From positions 451,477 to 515,476 of the forward strand of contig NZ_FORI01000001.1 in the NCBI RefSeq assembly GCF_900113965.1: 64,000 nucleotides of DNA. The letters are read 5' to 3'. Of this stretch, positions 23,941-31,949 are shown piece after piece. The translations under genes and the position numbers were made by a program. The stretch comes from Treponema bryantii. GTDB taxonomy: Bacteria > Spirochaetota > Spirochaetia > Treponematales > Treponemataceae. The notes below the pieces were generated by a model, which worked only from the letters and a program-made list of their open reading frames with translations, ran no database searches and was not told the origin of the DNA. How positions within the stretch are numbered: the stretch's first letter is position 1; every line of letters starts with the position of its first letter.

Positions 23941-24510
23941 ATGGAAAAAAGAGAATTAGCTCAGACAGAAAAAAAAGGCATCAGCCTTCAGGACCTGCTC
24001 CTTACAGCAGTATTACTTGCAGCCGGCGCTGTACTTAAGTTCTTCGTTGGAACTTTTATCAACTTCTTTGGAATGAAGCCAAACTTCATTATCGCAATGT
24101 ACTGTATGGCAATTGTTTTGATCAGACCAAAGGTTTACTACAGCCTGATTATCGGTATCATCGCTGGTGCAATCTGCCAGTTCTTCCCTGGAACTCCATA
24201 CCTGAACTTTGCTTCTGAAGCAGCAGGTGCTCTTGCAATGGGACTTTTGATTTTTATCCCTGCTAAGTCAAAGGGAATGAAGATTGGTCTTGCAGCAATT
24301 ACAACTTTCGTAAGTACAGTAATTTCTGGCGGACTTTATGTTGTGCTTCTTTTCGTATTCATTAAGTCTGATCCATCAGCTCTTGCAGCATATGTTCCAA
24401 TCGTACTTGGTACTGCAACTTTGAATGCAATCATCGTTGGTGCACTTTATGTACCACTTATGAAAGCACTCAAGAAACCAATTATTGAAGAAGAAAACAA
24501 AGCAGAATAA
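23941..24510 (+). CDS. ECF transporter S component, TrpP-like
   Basis: 189 residues, six membrane spans. The loop FFGMKPNFIIAMYCMAIVLI resembles the GMKPD segment of TrpP-type tryptophan transporters, and FPGTPYLNFASEAAGALAMG fits a substrate-binding S component. I chose ATG 23941 behind GAGG; the upstream frame runs through the promoter. Dedicated EcfA and EcfT genes follow, giving a complete group I ECF transporter. Its position after pheA and DAHP synthase supports an aromatic amino acid as substrate. That is inference. Confidence 0.82.
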   Translation: MEKRELAQTEKKGISLQDLLLTAVLLAAGAVLKFFVGTFINFFGMKPNFIIAMYCMAIVLIRPKVYYSLIIGIIAGAICQFFPGTPYLNFASEAAGALAMGLLIFIPAKSKGMKIGLAAITTFVSTVISGGLYVVLLFVFIKSDPSALAAYVPIVLGTATLNAIIVGALYVPLMKALKKPIIEEENKAE

Positions 24511-24513
24511 AGT

Positions 24514-24578
24514 GTCATTGCGAGCGCAGCGAAGCAATCCATTATAGATTGCCACGTCGCTACGCTCCTCGCAATGAC
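24514..24578. repeat. GTCATTGCGAG palindromic repeat between S component and EcfA
   Basis: 65 bases with perfect 11-base ends GTCATTGCGAG and CTCGCAATGAC and partly paired inner parts (GAAGCAATCC, GATTGCCACGTC). The family is widespread in unrelated bacteria. Here it fills the whole gap between two co-transcribed genes, and GGAG at its right edge (24579-24582) acts as the EcfA ribosome binding site. Confidence 0.85.
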
Positions 24579-24590
24579 GGAGTTTTTAAA

Positions 24591-26321
24591 ATGATCGAAA
24601 TACAGGAACTGACATTCAAATACGCCGGAGCTAAAAAAAATGCTCTGGACAAAATCTCGCTGGAAATTGAAAAAGGCGGATTCGTAGGAATCATCGGCGA
24701 GTCTGGTGCGGGAAAGACAACACTTTGTAACTGCATCAACGGGCTTATCCCGCATCACTACACCGGAGATTTTTACGGCAGTGTTAAGGTTGATGGAACC
24801 GACACCTTTGATATTAATGCGGGAAAACTTGCCTTGAAGGTTGGCTCTGTATTTCAGGATATTGAAAGTCAGATTACCGGATACTTTGTTGAAGACGAGA
24901 TTCTTTTTGGTCTTGAAAACTTTGGTATCCCAGCTGATGAAATTGAAAGTCGTATCACATCTTCGCTCGATACTCTTGGAATCGGCGAGCTTCGTCACAA
25001 GGAGATTTCTTCTCTCAGTGGCGGTCAGAAGCAGAAGGTTGTGATTGCGGCAATTCTTGCGCTCGAACCGGACATTCTTGTTCTTGATGAACCTACCGGC
25101 GAGCTCGATCCTGCTTCTTCGGTTCAGATTTTTGAGATGCTTAAAAAGCTCAACGAAGAAAAGGGAATCACAATTGTAGTAGCAGAGCAGAAGATTATGC
25201 TGCTCTGCGAATTCGTAAAAAAACTTATTGTTCTTGAACACGGCACCTGCGTTCACTATGGCGAAATCAGAAGTACCCTTACACATCAGCGTGAAATGGA
25301 AGAGGCCGGAATTAACTGTCCTCGCGTTTTGACTCTCACTGGAAAGATGGTTGCTGAAGGACTTGCTCCTGCTGGCATGAAGCCGGAAGACAGAATCTGT
25401 CTGAATGCGGAAGAAGCGGCGGAGTTTATTCGTAAGGTAACCGGAAAGAAACTTGTTGCTGATGATAAAGCGGTTGAAAGTGCCGACATCTCCAAGCCGG
25501 CCGAGAACTCAGAAAATTCCGATGTCGTTCTCGAGTTCTCCAACGTTGGCTTCTCCTACAACGAAACTGCCAATGTTCACGACTTAAACGTAAAAGTTCA
25601 TAAGGGAGATTTTATTTCGATCATCGGTTCAAACGGTGCGGGTAAATCTACCTTCTCAAAACTTACAAACGGACTCTTAAAGCCAAGCGTTGGCGACGTA
25701 CTCGTACTTGGTGAAAATACAAAAAAGCAGAAGGTCAGCGCACTTGCAAAACACATCGGCTTCCTTTTCCAGAATCCGGATCGCCAGATCTGCTGCGCAA
25801 CAGTCCGCGAAGAAATTGCCTTCAGTCTGCGTAACAACGGAATCCCTGAAGACGAAATAAAAACACGCGTCGCAAAAACTCTTGAAGAATTCAATTTTGA
25901 TGGCGATACAGAGCCGTTTAATATGAGCCGTGGTCAGCGTCAGAGACTCTGTCTTGCATGTCTTATCGCGCTTAATCCGGAAATCTTAATTCTCGATGAA
26001 CCTACAACCGGTCTTGATTACCGCGAGTGTATGGAAGTGATGAGCAGAATCCGCGAACTCAACGAAAATGGAACCACAGTAATTATGGTCTGTCACGATA
26101 TGGAAGTTGTTCTCGACTTCGCAAAAACTGTCATCGTCATGAACCGCGGAGAAATCCTTGGTCAGGGTGCAACCCGCGAAGTTCTCAGCAACAAGGCGCT
26201 GCTCAGTAAAGCCCGCCTTCTTGCTCCGCAGATTGCTCAGGTTGCAATGCTGCTCGGTGACAGCTTCAACGGCATTTTTACAGATGACGAAATGATTAAG
26301 AAAATTAAAGAGGTGATGTAA
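24591..26321 (+). CDS. ecfA: ECF transporter ATPase, fused EcfA1-EcfA2
   Basis: 576 residues with two ABC ATPase domains in one chain. Domain 1: Walker A GESGAGKTT, signature LSGGQKQK, Walker B ILVLDEPTGELDP. Domain 2 (from about residue 310): Walker A GSNGAGKST, signature MSRGQRQR (Arg replaces the second Gly), Walker B ILILDEPTTGLDY. Fusion replaces the usual EcfA1/EcfA2 pair. The true start is ATG 24591; an upstream in-frame start at 24549 lies within the palindromic repeat. It energises uptake with EcfT, whose gene follows directly. Confidence 0.92.
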   Translation: MIEIQELTFKYAGAKKNALDKISLEIEKGGFVGIIGESGAGKTTLCNCINGLIPHHYTGDFYGSVKVDGTDTFDINAGKLALKVGSVFQDIESQITGYFVEDEILFGLENFGIPADEIESRITSSLDTLGIGELRHKEISSLSGGQKQKVVIAAILALEPDILVLDEPTGELDPASSVQIFEMLKKLNEEKGITIVVAEQKIMLLCEFVKKLIVLEHGTCVHYGEIRSTLTHQREMEEAGINCPRVLTLTGKMVAEGLAPAGMKPEDRICLNAEEAAEFIRKVTGKKLVADDKAVESADISKPAENSENSDVVLEFSNVGFSYNETANVHDLNVKVHKGDFISIIGSNGAGKSTFSKLTNGLLKPSVGDVLVLGENTKKQKVSALAKHIGFLFQNPDRQICCATVREEIAFSLRNNGIPEDEIKTRVAKTLEEFNFDGDTEPFNMSRGQRQRLCLACLIALNPEILILDEPTTGLDYRECMEVMSRIRELNENGTTVIMVCHDMEVVLDFAKTVIVMNRGEILGQGATREVLSNKALLSKARLLAPQIAQVAMLLGDSFNGIFTDDEMIKKIKEVM

Positions 26322-27104
26322 ATGAAAGGCTTTTTAGACTACTTACCAGGAAGCTCAGTGCTTCATAAAATGCATCCCCTCGTAAAAATATTTGTTTCAA
26401 TTTTGATTTGTGCAGCTTCGTTCTGTTCTGCAAATCCATTCTTTTTGATTGGTGTAATTCTTTTCAATGTGTTGATGGCTGCAGCAGGTAACACAGGGTT
26501 CGTTCACGGAAATGGTCTGCTTAAAAGAACTCTGGGAATTCTCAAAGGCCTTATCAAAATGTCTATCTTCCTGTTTGTTCTTCAGGTGCTGGTAATCCGT
26601 CAGGGAGATCCAATCCTAACATTCGGTAGTTTTTATATTACAGGCCTTGCGATTCAGAAGGCACTTCTTCTTGTGCTTCGTCTTATGGGTGCAGCGCTTC
26701 CACTTTCAGTTTTGATTTCGGTAACAAACCTCAACGACCTTTCAAACACAATGGTAAAGTATCTGCACATTCCGTACAAATATGCTTTTACCTTTACCAG
26801 TGCAATCCGCTTTATTCCGATTTTCTCAATTGAGATGAGCGGAATTATCGAGTCGCAGCAGGCACGCGGCGTAGACTTCGAAGTGAAAAATCCTTTCAAA
26901 AAGTTCGGAATGATTCTGCCACTCTGCTTCCCGCTGCTCATTTCTTCAGTTCGCAAAATTGAATCAACAGCAACTGCTGCAGAACTCCGAGGCTTTTATC
27001 TTCGCACAAGAGCCTGCTGTACAAAATCATACAAGGTACATTTCCGCGACATCGCCTTCCTCTTGCTTGGAGCCGCACTTCTCGCTGGCGGAATCATTTT
27101 ATAA
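26322..27104 (+). CDS. ecfT: ECF transporter transmembrane coupling protein EcfT
   Basis: 260 residues. An N-terminal LPGSSVLHKMHPLVKI is typical of EcfT, followed by about five membrane spans. The two coupling-helix motifs that hold the ATPases are visible as QQARGVDF (about residue 185) and AELRGFYL (about residue 224). It begins at the base after the EcfA stop, so translation is coupled. It completes the S-A-T transporter. Confidence 0.92.
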   Translation: MKGFLDYLPGSSVLHKMHPLVKIFVSILICAASFCSANPFFLIGVILFNVLMAAAGNTGFVHGNGLLKRTLGILKGLIKMSIFLFVLQVLVIRQGDPILTFGSFYITGLAIQKALLLVLRLMGAALPLSVLISVTNLNDLSNTMVKYLHIPYKYAFTFTSAIRFIPIFSIEMSGIIESQQARGVDFEVKNPFKKFGMILPLCFPLLISSVRKIESTATAAELRGFYLRTRACCTKSYKVHFRDIAFLLLGAALLAGGIIL

Positions 27105-27120
27105 AAGGTAGAATAGGTTT

Positions 27121-27519
27121 ATGACAGATTTAGAAAAAGCCCGCGAGTTTTTCGGCGGCGATCTTTACGCAACAGAAACAACCGGAATTGTAATTGAAGA
27201 AGTAGGGGACCATTATGCCCGCTGCTCAATGGAAATCACAAGAAAACATCAGAACGCTTACGGCGGAGTAATGGGCGGTGCAACTTTTACGCTAGCAGAT
27301 TACACCTTCGCCGTAGCATCAAACTTCAATCAGCCACAGACTGTTTCAGTAACAAGTCAGATTAATTTCATAGGAATGGCAAAAGGAACAAAGCTGATTT
27401 CAGAGTCACGTTTAATCAAAGATGGCCGTTCTACCTGTCTTTACGAAATCGACATCACCGACGACCTCGGAACCAAAATCGCTTTCGTAACAATCAGCGG
27501 AATGAAACTCGTAAAATAA
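27121..27519 (+). CDS. PaaI-type hotdog-fold thioesterase
   Basis: 132 residues, single hotdog domain. The family pattern HQNAYGGVMGGATFTLADY (about residues 43-61) carries the Asn-x-x-Gly-Gly and Asp catalytic region, and VTSQINFIGMAKGTKL follows. It cleaves acyl- or aryl-CoA thioesters; the substrate is not predictable. It lies 16 bases after ecfT and is probably the last gene of that operon. Confidence 0.85.
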   Translation: MTDLEKAREFFGGDLYATETTGIVIEEVGDHYARCSMEITRKHQNAYGGVMGGATFTLADYTFAVASNFNQPQTVSVTSQINFIGMAKGTKLISESRLIKDGRSTCLYEIDITDDLGTKIAFVTISGMKLVK

Positions 27520-27541
27520 TATAATTTTTTTAAATTTATTA

Positions 27542-27770
27542 TTGACAATTTTTTTTTGAAACTGTATAACAAAAATATCAAACGGCAATGAGGTCGCAGA
27601 AATGGTATTTCTGCGACCTTTTTGTTTTAACGCCGGAATGCGCACCGTAAGACATCAACGGTGTGGCACCGGCACATTTTGGGACATATAAGCAAAGGCG
27701 CTGCATTTTTTTCTGGAGGACGCTCCGGGAAGTTATGCAGCGCCTTTGTCTTTTTAAGGAGAATAAAAAG
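27542..27770 (+). promoter_or_regulatory. glnA promoter and leader with two terminator-like hairpins
   Basis: TTGACA (27542-27547), 17 bases, TATAAC (27565-27570). Hairpin 1: AGGTCGCAGAAAT (27591-27603) with its exact complement (27607-27619), then five T. Middle stem: GCCGG/CCGGC enclosing CACCGT/ACGGTG (27632-27673). Hairpin 2: CAAAGGCGCTGCAT (27693-27706) with complement (27735-27748), then TCTTTTT and AAGGAG. Text before hairpin 1 (GGCAATGAGGTCG) matches the asnB and gltB leaders. Two stops in series would give tight control. Confidence 0.75.
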
Positions 27771-29876
27771 ATGGATGAGGTAACACCAATTTTTGGCGAG
27801 AACGTTTTTAATGAAACTGTTATGAAAGCTCGTTTGCCTAAGGAAACTTACAAACAGCTTATGAAAACTATTGAGGGCGGCGAAAAACTCGACGCTTCGG
27901 TTGCTACTGTTGTTGCAAACGCAATGAAAGACTGGGCTATCGAAAAAGGCGCTACTCATTTTACACACTGGTTCCAGCCACTTACAGGAATCACTGCCGA
28001 AAAACACGACAGCTTTATTACTCCTACAAGTGATGGAAAAGTAATCATGGAGTTCAGCGGTAAGGAACTCGTTCAGGGTGAACCAGACGCTTCTTCTTTT
28101 CCAAGTGGAGGAATCCGCGCTACATTCGAAGCCCGCGGTTATACAGCATGGGATCCAACAAGCTATGCATTTATCAAAGATGGTACACTCTGTATCCCAA
28201 CAGCTTTCTGTTCTTACACAGGTGAAGCTCTTGATAAGAAAACTCCATTGCTTCGCTCTATGCAGGCAATTTCAAAACAGGCCGTTCGCGTGCTTAAACT
28301 TTTCGAAGGAAACGAAAATGTTACAAGCGTAAAAACAACAGTAGGTCCAGAACAGGAATACTTCCTTGTAGACAAATCTGTTTACGACAAACGCGAAGAC
28401 TTGATTTATACAGGCCGTACACTTTACGGTGCAAAAGCTCCAAAGGGACAGGAACTTGAAGATCACTACTTTGGTATGATCAAACCTCGTGTTCAGGCAT
28501 TCATGAAAGACTTGAACAAAGAACTGTGGAAGCTTGGTATTCTTGCTAAAACAGAACATAACGAAGTTGCTCCAGCTCAGCATGAGTTGGCTCCAATCTT
28601 CTCTACAACAAACCTTGCATGTGACCACAACCAGCTCACAATGGAAATGATGAGAAAGGTTGCTGCAAAACATGGAATGGTTTGTCTTTTGCATGAAAAA
28701 CCATTTGCCGGTGTAAACGGAAGTGGTAAACATAACAACTGGTCTATTTCTACAAATACTGGAAAGAACCTTCTTGACCCAGGTGCAACACCTGATCAGA
28801 ATGCGCAGTTCCTCCTCTTCCTCTGTGCAATCATTAAGGCTGTTGACGAGTATCAGGATCTTCTCCGTATCTCTGTAGCATCGGCTGGTAACGACCACCG
28901 TCTTGGAGCTAACGAGGCGCCTCCAGCAATCATCTCAATCTTCTTGGGTGATGAGCTCAGCGCAATTCTCGACAGCATCGAAAAAGGCGTTCCTTACGGA
29001 AAACACGAAAAAGAAAAAATGCAGATTGGTGTTACAGTACTGCCTGACTTCAACAAAGATACAACTGACCGTAACCGTACTTCACCATTTGCTTTCACTG
29101 GCAACAAGTTTGAGTTCCGTATGCTTGGTTCTAACGAATCAATCGCATGTGCGAACGTATTCTTGAACACAGTAGTTGCAGAAGAACTCAGCCAGTTTGC
29201 TGATCAGCTTGAAAAAGCAAGTGACTTCAAGGCAACACTCCACGACTTGATCTTGAAGACAATCAAAGAGCACAAGAGAATCATTTTCAACGGAAACGGT
29301 TATGATGATTCTTGGGTTAAGGAAGCAGAGAAGCGCGGACTTTACAACCTCAAATCTACACCAGAAGCTCTTCCACACATCCTTGATGAAAAGAATGTTA
29401 AGGTATTCGAAAAGTTTGGCGTATACAGCAAGGTTGAACTTACAAGCCGCTTCGAGATTCATAACGAAAACTACTCTAAGATCATCAACATCGAAGCAGA
29501 AACTATGCTCGAGATGGCAAAGAAAGATATTCTTCCAGCTGCAAGCAAATATGCAAACAAACTGGCAGAAACAATCAATCTGAAAAAAGCTGCATGCGGC
29601 GAGTGCGATACAACTTACGAAAGTGCTATGCTCAAAAAAGTTTCTGCACTTACAAGCAGCATTTACAGCAAAACAGACAAGCTTGAAAGCGAAGTTCTTG
29701 AAGCAAAGAAAACTGCTGATGCAGGTGATTCAAGCAAGACAGCATTCTTCTACCGCGAGCATGTATTTGCTGCAATGAACGAATTGCGTCTGTGTGCTGA
29801 TGAACTTGAAACCATCACACCAAAAGAATTGTGGCCATTCCCAAGCTACGGCGATCTCCTGTTCAGTGTTCGCTAG
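27771..29876 (+). CDS. glnA: Glutamine synthetase type III
   Basis: 701 residues, the usual GSIII length (often called glnN); makes glutamine from glutamate, ammonia and ATP. Characteristic segments: [20 protein letters not shown] (about residues 60-79), [20 protein letters not shown] (about 107-126), [10 protein letters not shown] (about 190) and [16 protein letters not shown] (about 370-385). ATG 27771 follows AAGGAG; the longer frame from 27663 runs through the second leader hairpin. It is followed by a bidirectional terminator. Control is probably through the two-hairpin leader. Confidence 0.96.
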   Translation: MDEVTPIFGENVFNETVMKARLPKETYKQLMKTIEGGEKLDASVATVVANAMKDWAIEKGATHFTHWFQPLTGITAEKHDSFITPTSDGKVIMEFSGKELVQGEPDASSFPSGGIRATFEARGYTAWDPTSYAFIKDGTLCIPTAFCSYTGEALDKKTPLLRSMQAISKQAVRVLKLFEGNENVTSVKTTVGPEQEYFLVDKSVYDKREDLIYTGRTLYGAKAPKGQELEDHYFGMIKPRVQAFMKDLNKELWKLGILAKTEHNEVAPAQHELAPIFSTTNLACDHNQLTMEMMRKVAAKHGMVCLLHEKPFAGVNGSGKHNNWSISTNTGKNLLDPGATPDQNAQFLLFLCAIIKAVDEYQDLLRISVASAGNDHRLGANEAPPAIISIFLGDELSAILDSIEKGVPYGKHEKEKMQIGVTVLPDFNKDTTDRNRTSPFAFTGNKFEFRMLGSNESIACANVFLNTVVAEELSQFADQLEKASDFKATLHDLILKTIKEHKRIIFNGNGYDDSWVKEAEKRGLYNLKSTPEALPHILDEKNVKVFEKFGVYSKVELTSRFEIHNENYSKIINIEAETMLEMAKKDILPAASKYANKLAETINLKKAACGECDTTYESAMLKKVSALTSSIYSKTDKLESEVLEAKKTADAGDSSKTAFFYREHVFAAMNELRLCADELETITPKELWPFPSYGDLLFSVR

Positions 29877-29918
29877 GCTTATGGTAAAGCGTAAGAAAAA
29901 ACATTTACTCTAAAAGCT

Positions 29919-29952
29919 GGCCGGCCTGTGAAAACAGACCGGCCTTCTTTTA
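29919..29952. terminator. Bidirectional terminator after glnA
   Basis: GGCCGG-C-CTGT (29919-29929), GAAA loop, ACAG-A-CCGGCC (29934-29944), then TTCTTTTATTT. It lies between convergent glnA and the SpoIIE-type phosphatase gene. Confidence 0.75.
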
Positions 29953-31551
29953 TTTCAACTCAAATGTAAGCATTGTAATATCGTCGAACTGTTCAGCAGT
30001 TCCAACAAACTCATCAATTGCTTCACGTACTTTTGTAAGCGTTTCTGGTGCCGTCAAGTGCTCGGTCTTCTTCATAGCTTCAAGAAGCCGCTCGTCTCCA
30101 AAAAGCTGATTATCTGAATCTGTGGCCTCGGTAACGCCGTCGGTGTAAATAAAAATACGGTCGTTTTTATTCAGCGTAATGCTGTGTTCTTCGTACGGTA
30201 TGTATTCCATACTGCCAAGAACAAAGTTTGGTTTCGTTTTCAGAAAACTGTATTCGTTGTTCTGATATAAAACCGGGAACGGATGTCCTGCATTTGCAAA
30301 CTTGAGCTCGCCGGTGCTGAAGGTATAAATGCCCAGCCATACAGTAACAAAAAGTCCAGACTCATTTCCTTTGCAAAGCTGAACATTCGCACGCTCAAGA
30401 ATTTCTTTAGGCTGTAAGCCAAGCAGAGAATAAAGTGCAATAAGAACTTTACACTTTCCCATAAAGAGAGCAGCCGGAACACCCTTGCCAGATACATCGC
30501 CTACAGTAATCATAAGATGGTCCGGGTCGAGCAGAATGTAGTCGTAAAGGTCGCCGCCAACTTCCTTTGCCGGAGTCATTGTTGCAAAAAGATCAAAGTC
30601 TTTGCGGTCCGGGAAGGCAGGGTAATCTTTTGGAAGCATATCACTCTGGATTTTTGCAGCAACCGAAAGCTCTGTGCTTATGCGCTCCTTTTCTGCAGTC
30701 ATGCTTTTGATTTCTTCCATGTTTTTGCAGATGTCATATTCCATCTGATGAACCGAATGTGCAAGGATTCCAATCTCATCATGATTTTTGATTTCGAGAA
30801 GACGATCGGAAGGCTGCCCGCCAAAGGACGCAAAGTGATCTGTTTCGCGGGTAATGAGCGCAAGCGGCTTTATCAAAAAGTGGCTGAAGTAGAAAGTGAA
30901 CAGTGCAAAGAAGATTGCGGCAAAGAGAATTTCAACAATGATGATGCGGTGCATGTATTTTCTGCCGGCATCCACGTATTCCTGAATGGATTTCTGTGCG
31001 CCCAGCACGGCGACTATCTGGCCAGACGAATTGCGGACTGGAGTCATGGCGGTAATGTGTGAGCCGCTTCGAGTTTTCAAAGTATGACGTACTATTGTTT
31101 CTCCATTTTCGAAAACTCGTTTAGCGCTTTTGTTATAATTCGGTTCTTCATAGTGTTCGCTGTAAAGGAAAGGGAACTCTGTCCATTTTCCACCTTTCAT
31201 AACCGGATTATAAAAATAAGTGATTTCTGTAAAATCAGAACCTTCTACATGAGAAACATAAAGCAGATTAAGTTCAAACTTATCTACAAAATCCTGTAGA
31301 ATCTTATTGATACCATCCCATTCTCCATCTTTGCTGCCTAACGTAAGGTAGTCATCAAACATATCCGGATTAAGACATTCGCAGGCGGCGGCTGCAATAG
31401 AACGTATATTTGAATCATATTGCTTTCGGAACTGTTTATTAAAAGACTGGTATCCTACAAAAGCAATAGCAGAACAAAGAAGAAAGCCGGCAATCATAAC
31501 AGCTACAGCAACCTTCTTTGTTATTACTGGAATTCGTTTTAATTTACCCAT
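29950..31551 (-). CDS. Membrane sensor with HAMP and SpoIIE-type PP2C phosphatase domain
   Basis: 533 residues. An N-terminal span (about 12-34), an extracytoplasmic sensor of about 150 residues, a second span (about 203-228), HAMP (about 229-283), a coiled-coil linker, then a PP2C-like SpoIIE/RsbU domain (about 300-533; PAKEVGGDLYDYILLD, GDVSGKGVPAALFM, IYTDGVTEATDSDNQ, DDITMLTF) with the metal-binding aspartates. Such proteins dephosphorylate an anti-sigma-factor antagonist in partner-switching control. No antagonist or kinase gene is adjacent, so the target is unknown. It lies between glnA and amt but on the other strand. Confidence 0.9.
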   Translation of the reverse strand: MGKLKRIPVITKKVAVAVMIAGFLLCSAIAFVGYQSFNKQFRKQYDSNIRSIAAAACECLNPDMFDDYLTLGSKDGEWDGINKILQDFVDKFELNLLYVSHVEGSDFTEITYFYNPVMKGGKWTEFPFLYSEHYEEPNYNKSAKRVFENGETIVRHTLKTRSGSHITAMTPVRNSSGQIVAVLGAQKSIQEYVDAGRKYMHRIIIVEILFAAIFFALFTFYFSHFLIKPLALITRETDHFASFGGQPSDRLLEIKNHDEIGILAHSVHQMEYDICKNMEEIKSMTAEKERISTELSVAAKIQSDMLPKDYPAFPDRKDFDLFATMTPAKEVGGDLYDYILLDPDHLMITVGDVSGKGVPAALFMGKCKVLIALYSLLGLQPKEILERANVQLCKGNESGLFVTVWLGIYTFSTGELKFANAGHPFPVLYQNNEYSFLKTKPNFVLGSMEYIPYEEHSITLNKNDRIFIYTDGVTEATDSDNQLFGDERLLEAMKKTEHLTAPETLTKVREAIDEFVGTAEQFDDITMLTFELK

Positions 31552-31623
31552 AGGTTAAGGATACAACGTAAATTGTTAGTGAGCAAGAAAATAAAAAATT
31601 GCGAAAAATTTGTTAAAAAGTTA

Positions 31624-31949
31624 TTGACCATTTTTTTTGAATTCGTTATAACAAAAATATCTCAGACAAAGGCGTCGAAGAATTATCTCTTCGACGCTTT
31701 TTTTATTAATTCTGGCAATGACGCTGCGCATACTTCGCTCCTAACGAGCGGTAGTAACACGCAGCGTTTATTATTTACGGCGATGAGGTCGGACTTGTGT
31801 ATTTGTGCACAGTGCATAAGTCTGCTTTCATCGCTTATTTTTTTAACAATTAAGGTGGTAAACCTAAAAAATTGCTTTCGCAATTTTTTTTAACGGTTTG
31901 CTATTTATCACCGGCCGCCTACCGGGCGGCCTTACTCAGGAGGTAACAT
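31624..31949 (+). promoter_or_regulatory. amt promoter and 290-base leader with five hairpins
   Basis: TTGACC (31624-31629), 17 bases, TATAAC (31647-31652). Hairpins: 1, GCGTCGAAGA/TCTTCGACGC (31672-31697) plus T7; 2, ACGCTGCG/CGCAGCGT (31721-31767); 3, GCGATGA/TCATCGC with inner GACTT/AAGTC (31780-31834) plus a T run; 4, AAAAAATTGC/GCAATTTTTT (31866-31889); 5, GGCCGCC/GGCGGCC (31913-31931) just before CAGGAGG. Hairpins 1, 3 and 4 look like terminators. Hairpin 3 begins GGCGATGAGGTCG, matching the glnA hairpin 1 text. No open reading frame of note lies here. Confidence 0.72.

Noticed and set aside
27587-27650. Short frame from ATGAGGTCG in the glnA leader as a leader peptide
   Set aside because: It has no run of Gln or other regulatory codons and no ribosome binding site, and it runs through the terminator stem.
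31624-31949. amt leader as a known ANTAR-type or glutamine riboswitch leader
   Set aside because: I could not find the paired hexaloop hairpins of ANTAR targets or the known glutamine aptamer core; no known class fits by eye.
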